A stretch of 64,000 bases of DNA from Ferruginibacter paludis (GCF_030409685.1 NZ_JAUFQJ010000004.1:682001-746000); one strand, 5' to 3'. Shown: positions 33,863-43,765, counted from the first letter of the stretch. A program made the numbers and translations. Notes: generated by a model from the sequence alone, not told the origin.

Positions 33863-36800
33863 TTAAGCTACTCCATCACCATTTACAACTGGCAGCTTTA
33901 CATAAAACATAGTGCCCTCGCCTTCTTTGGTTTCAAACCAGATGTCTCCTTTGCTTTGTTCAACAATGCCTTTGCACATAGCCAGGCCCAGGCCGGTACC
34001 CGAAGTTTTGGTAGTGAAATTAGGGGTAAATATTTTCGACCGTACCTCTTCCCGAATACCATTACCATTGTCGCGGATGGTAATCAGTATATGATGATCC
34101 TGCAGGGATTCATTAATTTGTATGTGCACATTTCTATCTTCGGGCACTGCCTGCATGGCGTTTTGAATGAGGTTGGTAAACAGCCTGTTGATATGCGTTT
34201 TATCTGCATTCACCAGTACGGTCTCTTTTACCGGCTGCCATTCAAGTGCAGTATTTTCTTCCAGAGAATGCAACTGTATGGTCATCTTGAGTGATTCATT
34301 CAAATCAAAAATTTCGTTTTTAGGATTACCGATATTGGCGAACTGAGAAAACTGCCCGGCTATCTGGCTCAGGTGATCAATTTGTTCCACCAGTGTTGTT
34401 GCCACACTGCGACTCAGGGCATTTACATTGCCGGTATTATTATCAATCGCTTTTTGCAGGTATTGTAAACTCAGTTTCATTGGTGTAAGCGGATTCTTAA
34501 TTTCGTGCGCTACCTGCCTGGCCATTTCCCTCCAGGCTCCTTCCCTTTCGCTTTTAGCAAGGGCCGCGGCACTGCTGTTGAGTTTGGCCACCATCTTATT
34601 GTATTCCTTTACCAGCTCACCAATTTCATCATTTCGTTTCCACCGGATGGCTGCATTCTCTTTACCCAGGTTTACCTCCTTCATCTTATTACTGATAAAA
34701 GAAAATGAACGGGTAATGCGATTGGTGATGAAAAAAGCCACTATCCCTGCAATCAAAAATATAAAGGCATTGAGGTTAATGATGGCCACCAAAAAGTTGG
34801 ATATTTCCTGGCGCAGTTTGGATTGCGACGTAAAATATGGGATGTTTAGATAAACATATTCTTTACCCGTTTCATCAATTACAGGAACGTAGTTACTGAG
34901 ATAAGATAAACTGCCAATGGCCTCTTCTTTAAAAAACTGTATTTCCTTTAAGCGGTTTAAATGATAGTAAGCCACCGGATCCATCTTGCTGCCCACAATG
35001 CCTTTATTGTAAGGCAGTGGCAGTGAAGACACTTTCAGGTTGCCTTTGAGATCGTAGATGTTTACATCTACCGCATGCACTTCGGAGATGCGTGCGATGG
35101 TTTTTTCAAGGCTCGCCTTAAAAACATCATCGGATATTTTTATAACATCATCAAACATGATCAGGTCACTGATCGAATTGCGTACTTCATTTTGCATCAC
35201 GTGAATAGTGCGGCTAAGTTTTTCGCGGTTGTTATTATGATAGCGGTTTATAAAAAACAAAATGGTTGATACGCCTACCACTATAAACGAAAGCAGGCTG
35301 ATAAATATAATGGTGGCATGAACCTGGTTACGGATACTCATTTGCCAATGCGTACGCATTTTACTCCACCGTAAACGGGAACGAACAAGGGCATTAAAGA
35401 ACCAGAAAATACCTGTAACAAAAAGAAAAGCGCAAAAAAGGTAGCTGAATAAAGTGATGGATTCTATAAAAAAATTATCTTCTTTAGCAATGATCACCAC
35501 TTTATCGGCGCCGGCCTTATACCACAGTTCATAATAACCCTGTCGCCTGTAAGTGGCGAAATCTGTCCTGGGTACCTGGTCGGGCGTTAGCTGCCAGGGA
35601 AAGGCATAATCATTGTGATTGTTTATAAGTTGTAGTTTGTTATAGATAGCATACGAATACACCGCTGAATTTTCTATAGAGTTATTGTATCCCCTTAAAA
35701 ACAACTCCGGATACAGAGCATCTGTTTTATATTTTTTTGGCGTGGCCAGAATAAATACATAGCCCAGTATTTTCTTTGCGGTATCGGTAACGTCTATTTT
35801 ACTAATGTAGGTAAACCTATCAAACGATACATCATAATAAAACAAATTAGGAATCGCTGTCGATTTTCCCTGGGTTTTTAAAATGGTGTTTAATGTATTA
35901 TAGTTCGTAGAATCCTGGTTGTACAGCGGCTTTTCTTTATCATCAAAGGTAAAAATATGGGTATCATATTTATTAAGGTAACCACTAAAATTACCACTCA
36001 GTAAACTATCCTTTATCGTCTTGTTTTTATCTTCAAGTTTAAATAAATCGAATAGGGGTGCAAGTGCTTCATTTCTAAAGTCGGTAAGCACGGTATTCAT
36101 CAAATGCTCACTCGCGGGGTCTGCCTTTGAGGCAAGTGTTTCAGCATAATACTTTCTTTGCTCCAATTCTTTTTTATCATTTTGAATAATAATAATTGCA
36201 GAGATAGACAACGAGAAGAAGAACAGCCAGAATATAAAACGGGAAGAAATGATTTGTGAAGCCAGCAGAAACAATTGGTCATTGTTCAGCAACAGCAGGT
36301 AAACCAGTAACCAAATCAGCAGGTACAATTCAAAAATAATATTGGGATGATTGGTACGAAAGCTTAAAACCGCCAGGCCAATAACCGTAACATACACCAG
36401 CATCACTAAAATATTTTTTGGCAACAGTGGCTGGATTAAATAAATAATTACCTGCGATAAAAAGAAATAACCGATGCAAACACACCCCAGCACTACAAAA
36501 CCAACAATGCTGTATACAACGCTGGATATGTTTAAGGTAAAAAAGTTGATGACATCAAACGAAATCTGCGAATCGGCCACCATGGAAAAAATAATGTGAC
36601 CGCATACCAGCGTACTGCCCAGTAATACAACCACGCCCAAAATAACAGCCACCCATTTTATAACTGGCTGTGTTGTTTTTATAATGATATTTTTTTCCTG
36701 AATATAAAATCTTACAAAAAGAATAACCCAAATAAATAACAAGGCATTGATAAGCAGATCGCCCAATGAACGGGATATTGCACTGCTGCCATAAATGGCC

Positions 36801-37639
36801 GGATCAAACAATTCGAACTGGCGCAGGTTTAAAGGTATTGGCAAAAAGTAACTGGCGCCCCTTACAATTAATATAAACGCTATTAAAAAAATGCTTCCCT
36901 GGTAAAAATTCCTTTTAACCAGGTAAGTGGCCATCAGGTGGGCCATCAGCAAAATAACCAATGCAGCCAGCAGCCTGAAAATGGATGCCAGCAAGGTATT
37001 TTGTGGTATGGTAATCTCCGCATTTTGTACCAGGGAAAAAAGAAAGACCCCCTCCTTACTCTTTATTGAATTGCTGTTTGGCTCGTTTGAAATGCTGTAT
37101 TTATTACCCAGCTGGTTTTCGATAACAAATGAATTGACAAGATATTCGTTCGTGATGGCGTAATTCCATTTTACGGGAATCAAGGCCAGGGTGGTAACAT
37201 CACCTGTTACTTTTTTTCGCCACACATAATAGCCGTTGGGAAATTGAATAAACCCGCTTTGCCCCTGCATATTAATTACCTGGGCAGTGGGATCTATAAC
37301 CTGTGTATTCCAGAACAACAAATTGTAGCTGTCGCTGGTATCTTTTTCCAGGATAAACACAAAGTATTTTTTACCAGCCAGCCGTTGGAGTAAACTTTCG
37401 CTGTATGTTTTATCTCCCAGTTTACGAACGTCGGCAGTATCTTTTGCAAAAGCGTCAAAATCATTTTCCTGCCGTGAAATGTAAGCTCCAATCTTTTTTT
37501 TGAATGCTTCAGGCGAAGCACTGCCCGACCAGTAATTATCTATGATAAAAGATATGGTCAGCAGCCAGGCTGCTGTTATCAGCAAATAGGCATTTTTGAA
37601 TAAACGCGTTTTAAAGGAGTTTTCTTTTTGCAAGTACAA
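33863..37639 (-). CDS. Large NtrY-like membrane sensor histidine kinase
   Basis: A 1258-residue kinase. The N-terminal half (to about 500) has a first helix at 13-32, then a cluster of about eight further hydrophobic segments between 205 and 495. A periplasmic-type sensor stretch follows, then two more helices near 740-765 and 790-815, a second extracytoplasmic loop, a helix near 945 and a HAMP-like linker. The HisKA box is VAHEIKNPLTPMK with phospho-acceptor His1045; the N box is NRLFTNLIQNAMQA and the G boxes are DNGNGI and TGLGLAMCKGI. No response regulator gene is adjacent, so its partner is unknown. mazG lies 37 bases upstream. Confidence 0.88.
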   Translation of the reverse strand: MYLQKENSFKTRLFKNAYLLITAAWLLTISFIIDNYWSGSASPEAFKKKIGAYISRQENDFDAFAKDTADVRKLGDKTYSESLLQRLAGKKYFVFILEKDTSDSYNLLFWNTQVIDPTAQVINMQGQSGFIQFPNGYYVWRKKVTGDVTTLALIPVKWNYAITNEYLVNSFVIENQLGNKYSISNEPNSNSIKSKEGVFLFSLVQNAEITIPQNTLLASIFRLLAALVILLMAHLMATYLVKRNFYQGSIFLIAFILIVRGASYFLPIPLNLRQFELFDPAIYGSSAISRSLGDLLINALLFIWVILFVRFYIQEKNIIIKTTQPVIKWVAVILGVVVLLGSTLVCGHIIFSMVADSQISFDVINFFTLNISSVVYSIVGFVVLGCVCIGYFFLSQVIIYLIQPLLPKNILVMLVYVTVIGLAVLSFRTNHPNIIFELYLLIWLLVYLLLLNNDQLFLLASQIISSRFIFWLFFFSLSISAIIIIQNDKKELEQRKYYAETLASKADPASEHLMNTVLTDFRNEALAPLFDLFKLEDKNKTIKDSLLSGNFSGYLNKYDTHIFTFDDKEKPLYNQDSTNYNTLNTILKTQGKSTAIPNLFYYDVSFDRFTYISKIDVTDTAKKILGYVFILATPKKYKTDALYPELFLRGYNNSIENSAVYSYAIYNKLQLINNHNDYAFPWQLTPDQVPRTDFATYRRQGYYELWYKAGADKVVIIAKEDNFFIESITLFSYLFCAFLFVTGIFWFFNALVRSRLRWSKMRTHWQMSIRNQVHATIIFISLLSFIVVGVSTILFFINRYHNNNREKLSRTIHVMQNEVRNSISDLIMFDDVIKISDDVFKASLEKTIARISEVHAVDVNIYDLKGNLKVSSLPLPYNKGIVGSKMDPVAYYHLNRLKEIQFFKEEAIGSLSYLSNYVPVIDETGKEYVYLNIPYFTSQSKLRQEISNFLVAIINLNAFIFLIAGIVAFFITNRITRSFSFISNKMKEVNLGKENAAIRWKRNDEIGELVKEYNKMVAKLNSSAAALAKSEREGAWREMARQVAHEIKNPLTPMKLSLQYLQKAIDNNTGNVNALSRSVATTLVEQIDHLSQIAGQFSQFANIGNPKNEIFDLNESLKMTIQLHSLEENTALEWQPVKETVLVNADKTHINRLFTNLIQNAMQAVPEDRNVHIQINESLQDHHILITIRDNGNGIREEVRSKIFTPNFTTKTSGTGLGLAMCKGIVEQSKGDIWFETKEGEGTMFYVKLPVVNGDGVA

Positions 37640-37676
37640 TTTAATTTACTGCCATTGCAGCAGATAAAAATGATGA

Positions 37677-38438
37677 TTATTGTTTCTTTATTTTGTTCCA
37701 AAGGGCATCCATTTCTTCCAGTGTCATGTCCTGCAAGGTTCTTCCTTCGTTACCTGCAGCCTCCTCCATTTTGGTAAAGCGATATATAAATTTTTTGTTG
37801 GTTCGCTCCAGGGCATTTTCTGCATCTAACTGCAAAAACCTTGCAAAGTTTATCAATGAAAAAAATACATCGCCCAATTCATCTTCCATATCTTCACGGT
37901 TGCCGGATGCAATGGCTTCAAACAATTCTTTCTTTTCTTCTTCTACCTTTTCCCAAACCTGTTCTTTGTTTTCCCATTCAAAGCCAACCTGTTTTGCTTT
38001 TTCCTGCAAACGCATGGCTTTGGTTGTGGCAGGTAAGGCTTTTGGTACACCGCTAAGTACTGATTTTTTTCCTTCTTTTAATTTCAATTTTTCCCAGTTA
38101 CGCTTTACATCTTCTTCATCATTTACCAATACATCACCATAAATATGCGGGTGCCTGAAAATGAGTTTTTCACACACACCGTTAATTACTTCATCCAGCG
38201 TAAACTGGTTTTGTTCGGCACCAATCTTTGCGTAAAAAACAATGTGCAATAATATATCTCCCAGCTCTTCCTTTATGCCTTTCCAGTCATTGTCTGTTAT
38301 GGCATCAGTGAGTTCATAGGTTTCTTCTATAGTAAGCTGGCGAAGGGTTTGGATGGTTTGCTTTTTATCCCAGGGACATTTCTCCCTTAAGTCATTCATG
38401 ATATTTACCAACCGGTCAAATGCAGCGTTGTGTGGCAT
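37677..38438 (-). CDS. mazG: Nucleoside triphosphate pyrophosphohydrolase MazG
   Basis: A 253-residue enzyme that hydrolyses (d)NTPs to monophosphates and pyrophosphate, cleaning damaged nucleotides or modulating ppGpp. Two MazG repeats each carry the metal-binding EExxE...ExxD pattern: EETYEL with EELGD in the first and EEKKEL with DELGD in the second. The N-terminal CPWDKKQT stretch is typical. It precedes the histidine kinase gene by 37 bases on the same strand. Confidence 0.93.
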   Translation of the reverse strand: MPHNAAFDRLVNIMNDLREKCPWDKKQTIQTLRQLTIEETYELTDAITDNDWKGIKEELGDILLHIVFYAKIGAEQNQFTLDEVINGVCEKLIFRHPHIYGDVLVNDEEDVKRNWEKLKLKEGKKSVLSGVPKALPATTKAMRLQEKAKQVGFEWENKEQVWEKVEEEKKELFEAIASGNREDMEDELGDVFFSLINFARFLQLDAENALERTNKKFIYRFTKMEEAAGNEGRTLQDMTLEEMDALWNKIKKQ

Positions 38439-38656
38439 ACTGTAATTAAAAATAAACTGAAAAAATTATTAAAGCGGATTAACAACAATCTCTGTGTGAG
38501 ACAATAAACGCCGCTGCCGTTGATTCAATGATAACTTGTTGTCGTGAATAAATTTTGTTAAAAATACTCAAAAAATGAATGGTGATAGCGATGGAGTAAA
38601 TAAGGGGCCGGTAAAAAAAATTTAATAGCTTACTTTTACGGCTTTAAATTGAATAC

Positions 38657-39496
38657 ATGATCAAAAGAACAGGATTTATTTTTGTATTGCTCACGGGCAT
38701 TGCTTTCCAGGCAATAAGCCAATATTATTACAAAGACCTGGTAAGCAACCAGCAGGCGCAGAGTGAAAAGGCAGTGTTACAGCAACAAAAAATCAGAACA
38801 ATCATAGTGCATAGCTTTGAAGCGGATAAAACACCCAGTGAAGGATTTTTTTGTGAAAAGCAAATAAGCAAAAATTTTCGCAAGATGGAAACCTACACCC
38901 GCAGTTACACCACCGGAAAATCGTTGCTTACCACGAATTACAATGAACTGGGGCAGCTGATACAATCAACAGACAGTTCTGAGATTACTGTCGCTACATC
39001 TGTGTATACTTACAACCCGGATGGCACCATTTTTACGATTGTTTCCAACTCTCACTCGGCCGATGAAGATTTTAATACTGCCCTGCAGGAAGTTCATCAA
39101 TATAGATACAATGACAAGAAGCAGCCAGTACAAATGCTGCGAATAAAGAATAATAAAGATTCCGTGCTGGTTGATTTTATACTGGATGCAAATGGCAATG
39201 TAACCGATGAGATTGAACCGGGAAAAAACGGGCGTCATTATTATTATTATTACGACACTAAAAACAGGCTGACTGATATTGTAAAATTCAATGTGGTATT
39301 AGGTAAGCTGTTACCTGATTTTACTTTTGAATATGATAATGCTAACCATGTAACTCAAATGGTGTCAGTGGATGAGGGCGTTAACCGCAATTACTACACC
39401 TGGAAGTACATATACAATGACGGACTGAAAATAATTGAAAAATGTTTTTCAAAAGAAGGCGATTTGCTGGGATATTTTGAATACGAGTATAAGTGA
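38657..39496 (+). CDS. Exported YD-repeat-like protein, function unknown
   Basis: A 279-residue exported protein with a signal ending in AISQ. The mature part contains tandem Tyr-rich segments resembling RHS/YD repeats: TTNYNELGQLIQS, VYTYNPDGTI, YRYNDKKQPVQ, LDANGNVTDE, YYYDTKNRLTDI, FEYDNANHVTQM and YIYNDGLK. These repeats form beta-sheet shells in Rhs and teneurin proteins, but here no toxin or core domain follows. It is a single gene in its orientation. A TACTTTTA near-box lies upstream. Confidence 0.7.
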   Translation: MIKRTGFIFVLLTGIAFQAISQYYYKDLVSNQQAQSEKAVLQQQKIRTIIVHSFEADKTPSEGFFCEKQISKNFRKMETYTRSYTTGKSLLTTNYNELGQLIQSTDSSEITVATSVYTYNPDGTIFTIVSNSHSADEDFNTALQEVHQYRYNDKKQPVQMLRIKNNKDSVLVDFILDANGNVTDEIEPGKNGRHYYYYYDTKNRLTDIVKFNVVLGKLLPDFTFEYDNANHVTQMVSVDEGVNRNYYTWKYIYNDGLKIIEKCFSKEGDLLGYFEYEYK

Positions 39497-39783
39497 TGTC
39501 AGATTTTTTGATGCCCGGTCTGATTTTTTTCGATTTTGCAGACACTTTTTTTATTGAAGAAGCTGCTAATTTGAATGCCGTAGCACGATGCCACGGCGTG
39601 GCTTAATCCAAAACAACATAATAAAAGTTCAGCAATGATAAATTGTACAAGAGTGCGACGCCAATGAAGTTGCTCATAGCTGTAACTGCCTGGCCAAAAA
39701 AGTTTCTACAAAACAAAATCCCCTCGCGGGGATTTTGTGGTTATTGTGATTGAGTCGCTTGATTGTTTAGCGGTTGACCGCTT
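39497..39783. other. 287-bp spacer with small hairpin and repeat motif
   Basis: It contains a 9-bp imperfect hairpin (GCCGTAGCA with TGCCACGGC, starting near 39575) and the 29-nt motif at 39641-39669 that is shared with the island near priA. The terminator of the barrel gene lies at its right part. I see no coding sequence. Confidence 0.5.
39714..39737 (-). terminator. Intrinsic terminator of the TonB-receptor-like gene
   Basis: CAAAATCCCC (39714-39723), loop TCGC, GGGGATTTTG (39728-39737): a perfect 10-bp stem. On the minus strand it continues into TTTT. It lies about 47 bases after the gene's stop. Confidence 0.8.
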
Positions 39784-42213
39784 TTATTTTATTCTTTTTG
39801 ATTCGCTGTCCAACCCGGTCTTTCTGTCTCTTGAGCTTTTGATCTGGTTGCTTCCGAAACGATAGGTAAAATTTACACGGACTGTCTGGCTTTCCCAGGA
39901 ACCACCTGCGTTGATCCGAAGACCTCCAAAATCACTGGTAGCTTTCCAGGGTGATGTATGAAATATATCTGTTGCAGACACTTTAACGGTGGCCTTTTTC
40001 TTCCAGAACAATTTTTGCAATCCTACATCCACACCACCCTGCGGTTTTGTTTTCCAGGTGGCTGCCCATACGCTTGGGCCGCTGAACCATCCACTCATTT
40101 CGGCTGTATAATCTTTACCTAAAATAAAACTTTGTTGCAGGTAGGCACCATAGCCCGGGATGTTTACTTTTAGAGCTTTTGTGCCAATGGCGCCATCAAA
40201 CATCTGGTAGTTATACCAGATATTGGCGTAACCGCTCCACCATTTATTGATAGGTAAAGATGAGCCGATATTGATGTTAATAATATTTTGTGTTGCCAGG
40301 TTTTGCTGCTGTACATAAGTTGCATTATTGGTAGTATCAGTTACCTGCGTAGCATAATCTTTTACATGACTGTAGCCCACTGTTGTATTAATAATGCCCA
40401 TGAAAGTATGCGTCAGCTCTACATTATCCGTGTACTGCGGGCGCAAAAAAGCATTGCCTTTTTCATAAGTCAGTTCATCCAGTTTATTTTCAAACGGGTT
40501 TAAATCCTGGTAAGTTGGCCGGTCAATTCTGCGACTGTAGGTAAGGTTGAGTGTATGATTTTTATGCAGGTTCCAGGTAACGGCAGCACTTGGAAAAAAG
40601 TCTATGTAACTTTTTTTAACGGTATTGTCAGCCTGAATAACTCCGTCTTCTCTTGTCAGGTCGCCTTCGCTGTTGGTCTGTTCCATCCTTAACCCGGTTT
40701 GTATACTCCACTTTGCGTTCAGCTGGCGTTGGTAATTTCCGTAGGCAGCATTTACATTTTCCGTGTATTTAAATTGATTGCTTCTGTCCAGTATTTTTAC
40801 CGGTGTGCCTTCGCTGTTGTCGACAAAAAAATCGAACGCATTTTTTGTTGTTACAAAAGAAGTTTTTGCGCCATAGCCAAGCTTGCCTTTACCCAGTTTT
40901 TGCTCAACATCCACTTTGGCGGTGTAGATGTTGATGTCTGTTGGCGTACTGTTTCTGTTGATGACGCTGTAAATTAAATTATCATTATCGCCATAATAAT
41001 AATTGGGTTGGTAACTGTGACTACGCCCCCTGAACAATCCATAATCCGCATCAAAATTAATTTCTGTTCCGCTGGTGTCAGCGTAGCGGTAATTCACATT
41101 GAAGTTAGCATTGGTGCGGTTTCCGGGAACAATATTGACTGCCTTTAAATTTTTTACAAACTTGCCGGTAGGGTTATAAAAAATAGGCGTGTTGGTATTG
41201 CTTGACCATTCGTTATTTCCAAAATTGGTGGTGGCTAAAAAGCCGATGGTATTTTTATTGTCTATAAAATAATCTGCACCCGCTTTTATGTTGATGTTTT
41301 TGTTGTCATTGGTATTAATGCTCTGCTGGTTGTAGGCGGTATCTTTTTGAATGCGGAATAATCTAAGTGTGTTGCGGTATTCGCCAATGTTGGCGCCTAC
41401 ATTGCTAAACAGGTTTATTTTTTTATCCCGGTAATTCAATGCTACGGAGCCATTGCCTTTAGGAGTAACGCCCTGTGTAAAACCCAGGTTGGTACTGCCA
41501 TTGGTGCCAAATTTTTTATTCTTTTTTAAACGAATATTTACGATGCCCGCATTGCCGCTGGCATCATATTTTGCACTTGGGTTGCTGATCATTTCAATGG
41601 CTTCCACATCATCGCTGTTGATACTTTTTAAATAGGCCGCCAAATCTTTAGTATCCAGCTGCATCATTTTTCCGTCTACATATACCTTCACACCTGACTT
41701 TCCCTTCATGCTGATATTGTCATTGTTATCTACCTGCATGCCGGGACTTTTCTGCAGCAACTCCAAGGCATTGCTGCCAGTGGCATTGATGCTGGCCTCT
41801 ACATTAAACACCGTTTTATCTGCCTTAATTTCTATCATCGGTTTTTTAGCAATTACGGTAACGCCTTGTAATTTATTTGTAGCAGCAACCATTTGTACAT
41901 TTTTCACTATGTAGGTATCGCCTTCTTTTACATAAAAAGAATCACTGTATTTAGTTTCGTACCCTACCATGGCATAACTGATAATGTAGCCTGCTGCTTT
42001 TTTTGTTGTAAATTCAAATGCACCATCATTGCCGGAAACGGCAGCCTTTACCAGGGAACTGTCTTTCGGTTGCAGAAGCGAAACAGTGACTGACTGTAGC
42101 GGCTTATTGTTGTTGTCGGCAACCTGGCCCGAAATTTTGCCTGCCGTTTGAGCCATTGCGGGAGATGTAATAAACAACACCGCGGCTAAAAAACTTGTAG
42201 TTAGTTTTTTCAT
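39784..42213 (-). CDS. TonB-dependent-receptor-like outer membrane barrel with carboxypeptidase-regulatory domain
   Basis: An 809-residue outer membrane protein. Order: signal peptide (to PAMAQ), a CarboxypepD_reg-like beta-sandwich starting GKISGQVADNNNKPLQSVTVSLLQ (about 25-110), a plug domain with KPMIEIKADKTVFNVEAS and LQKSPGMQVDNND, then a barrel of the OMP_b-brl_3 type to the C-terminus. The last residues are Lys/Arg-rich, without the usual aromatic end. It is not a SusC: no VVxGYGTQ motif and no SusD neighbour. The substrate is unknown. It is a single-gene unit with its own terminator. Confidence 0.85.
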   Translation of the reverse strand: MKKLTTSFLAAVLFITSPAMAQTAGKISGQVADNNNKPLQSVTVSLLQPKDSSLVKAAVSGNDGAFEFTTKKAAGYIISYAMVGYETKYSDSFYVKEGDTYIVKNVQMVAATNKLQGVTVIAKKPMIEIKADKTVFNVEASINATGSNALELLQKSPGMQVDNNDNISMKGKSGVKVYVDGKMMQLDTKDLAAYLKSINSDDVEAIEMISNPSAKYDASGNAGIVNIRLKKNKKFGTNGSTNLGFTQGVTPKGNGSVALNYRDKKINLFSNVGANIGEYRNTLRLFRIQKDTAYNQQSINTNDNKNINIKAGADYFIDNKNTIGFLATTNFGNNEWSSNTNTPIFYNPTGKFVKNLKAVNIVPGNRTNANFNVNYRYADTSGTEINFDADYGLFRGRSHSYQPNYYYGDNDNLIYSVINRNSTPTDINIYTAKVDVEQKLGKGKLGYGAKTSFVTTKNAFDFFVDNSEGTPVKILDRSNQFKYTENVNAAYGNYQRQLNAKWSIQTGLRMEQTNSEGDLTREDGVIQADNTVKKSYIDFFPSAAVTWNLHKNHTLNLTYSRRIDRPTYQDLNPFENKLDELTYEKGNAFLRPQYTDNVELTHTFMGIINTTVGYSHVKDYATQVTDTTNNATYVQQQNLATQNIININIGSSLPINKWWSGYANIWYNYQMFDGAIGTKALKVNIPGYGAYLQQSFILGKDYTAEMSGWFSGPSVWAATWKTKPQGGVDVGLQKLFWKKKATVKVSATDIFHTSPWKATSDFGGLRINAGGSWESQTVRVNFTYRFGSNQIKSSRDRKTGLDSESKRIK

Positions 42214-42497
42214 TATAATTATTTTTTGATTGATCTGACTGAGTTGATTGAACGCAAAGCAATCTAAAAAGTTACAGCAATGAAAGACTATTTGGATGAA
42301 TAGTTATTTTAGGAAGATGAGTGGTGATGCGGCTTACAGCACATTGTGATGAAAGGAAACATAGCAGGATGGGTGAAGTTTTTGTTAATGAAATCTAAAA
42401 ATATGTACACCCGGTAAAAATATTTTTAGAAAAAAATGGGATGAGATGGGATAAAAAATGGGTTGTGAAATATTCAGATTGTATAGAAGGTTTTAAA

Positions 42498-42995
42498 TTA
42501 TTCGATTTTTCCCTGCCTTCGTAAGGTGGCGATTAATTTCGGGTTATTACGCTGGTCTTCTACTGTTGTCCCTTGTAACATACCGGGATAACCGAGTTGC
42601 ATTACTATTTTATTATCAGCGGAAAAAATATTACTCATTGTGATCGAGTTGTCACAGCTGGCGCCTGAATACGCCGACTTAAAAATTCCATAATAGACAA
42701 CTTGCTTATCTACAGTTACAGCAAAAGGAGTAAAATCCCTGAATGCTTTTACCCTTTGAATTGTCAAAAAATTTAGGGTAAATGTGTGATCGGTAATTGA
42801 ATATCGCTGGATATCATTATTGCCAATGGCGACTGTATCCTGCAGGGTGGCAGTGGATGGATTAATCCTGCATTGGCCGGTTACAAGTTGAAAACTTTTT
42901 AAGAGATCAATTTCCACGGTTTTTCCGGGTGCTGCATTTTCTTTTTTGCAGGAAAAAATAAGGCGTGTTGTTATAGTTAGAAGTAAAGTGCGCAT
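42498..42995 (-). CDS. Small predicted lipoprotein, function unknown
   Basis: A 165-residue protein with a short signal and an Ile-Phe-Ser-Cys lipobox (Cys16), followed by charged KKENAAPGKT. It is then beta-rich with no motif I recognise. It may be specific to a small group of bacteria. It sits between the barrel gene (284 bases away, spacer without features) and the HAD gene (57 bases away) on the same strand. Confidence 0.55.
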   Translation of the reverse strand: MRTLLLTITTRLIFSCKKENAAPGKTVEIDLLKSFQLVTGQCRINPSTATLQDTVAIGNNDIQRYSITDHTFTLNFLTIQRVKAFRDFTPFAVTVDKQVVYYGIFKSAYSGASCDNSITMSNIFSADNKIVMQLGYPGMLQGTTVEDQRNNPKLIATLRRQGKIE

Positions 42996-43052
42996 CGACT
43001 TTTTTACGTTGACAACAAAAACATCGCAACAGTTGCAAGCTTGTTTAGCCGC

Positions 43053-43712
43053 TTAACCCACAAAAAGTTCTTTATAATCAGCACCAAAACCAATCACATT
43101 ATTGTATTGTTCAAAATCTTCTTTGGGATGGGTTGTTGTCAGCACGAAAGTTTGCATACCCGCATTCAGGGCGCTTTCCACGCCTTTGGGTGCATCTTCA
43201 AATACGATGCAATCTTTAGGATCCACATCCAATGCCGCGGCACATTGTAAAAAAGTTTCTGGGTGTGGTTTGCTGATGGTAACATCGTGCGCACTTACTA
43301 CCACCGGAAAATATTCCCGCAAGTTGAGATTGTCTAACACGAAATCAATATTGAAGGGAATGGCTGCGGAACCGATTGCCATTTTGATACCGGCTGCTTT
43401 TGCCATTACTAAAAATTCTTTTAATCCGTCAATTAAAGCCAGTTTCGGAAGATAAGCTTCCTGGTATCTTTTTTCTTTTTCAATGGATAATTCATTCATA
43501 CGATCCATCGTGAAATATCCCTCACCAAAAAAGCGGGTGAGCACTTCTTCATTTTTACCATACATCTGTACCTTCACTTCTTCTTTTGTAAAGTTTGCCC
43601 CCAGGTCATTATTTAAAATGTTGCGCCAGGCTTCTGCATGGTAAGGCATGTCATCAATGACGGTTCCATTCAAATCAAATAAAAATGCTTTGGCTTTAAT
43701 CTTCATTGTCAA
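43053..43712 (-). CDS. HAD-superfamily hydrolase, beta-phosphoglucomutase-like
   Basis: A 219-residue Rossmann-fold phosphotransferase. Motif I reads FDLNGTVIDD: the nucleophile Asp13 is present but the second aspartate of DxD is Asn15. A helical cap follows (about 25-95), then motif II (IGSAAIP), motif III Lys in ISKPHPE and motif IV in VFEDAPKG. Sugar phosphates are likely substrates; the Asn argues against a canonical DxD phosphatase or mutase. It lies after the glycoside hydrolase series but is set off by a spacer with two palindromes. Confidence 0.8.
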   Translation of the reverse strand: MTMKIKAKAFLFDLNGTVIDDMPYHAEAWRNILNNDLGANFTKEEVKVQMYGKNEEVLTRFFGEGYFTMDRMNELSIEKEKRYQEAYLPKLALIDGLKEFLVMAKAAGIKMAIGSAAIPFNIDFVLDNLNLREYFPVVVSAHDVTISKPHPETFLQCAAALDVDPKDCIVFEDAPKGVESALNAGMQTFVLTTTHPKEDFEQYNNVIGFGADYKELFVG

Positions 43713-43720
43713 CTTTTTTC

Positions 43721-43765
43721 CAGCAATTCATGCTGCTGATGAATTGCTTTTTACACAAATTTTGT
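43721..43765. promoter_or_regulatory. Two palindromes upstream of the HAD gene
   Basis: A perfect 10-bp inverted repeat AGCAATTCAT / ATGAATTGCT (43721-43730 and 43738-43747) with a 7-base loop, plus CACAAATTTTGTG (43753-43765), symmetrical around its centre. They lie between the GH39-type gene stop and the HAD start. They could be operators or a leader hairpin. The first is followed by five T residues on the plus strand only, so it is not an obvious terminator for the minus-strand genes. Confidence 0.45.

Noticed and set aside
39500..39560. Two T-rich copies of C(A/T)GATTTTTT after the YD-repeat gene
   Set aside because: They are direct, not inverted, copies and form no hairpin, so no terminator is called.
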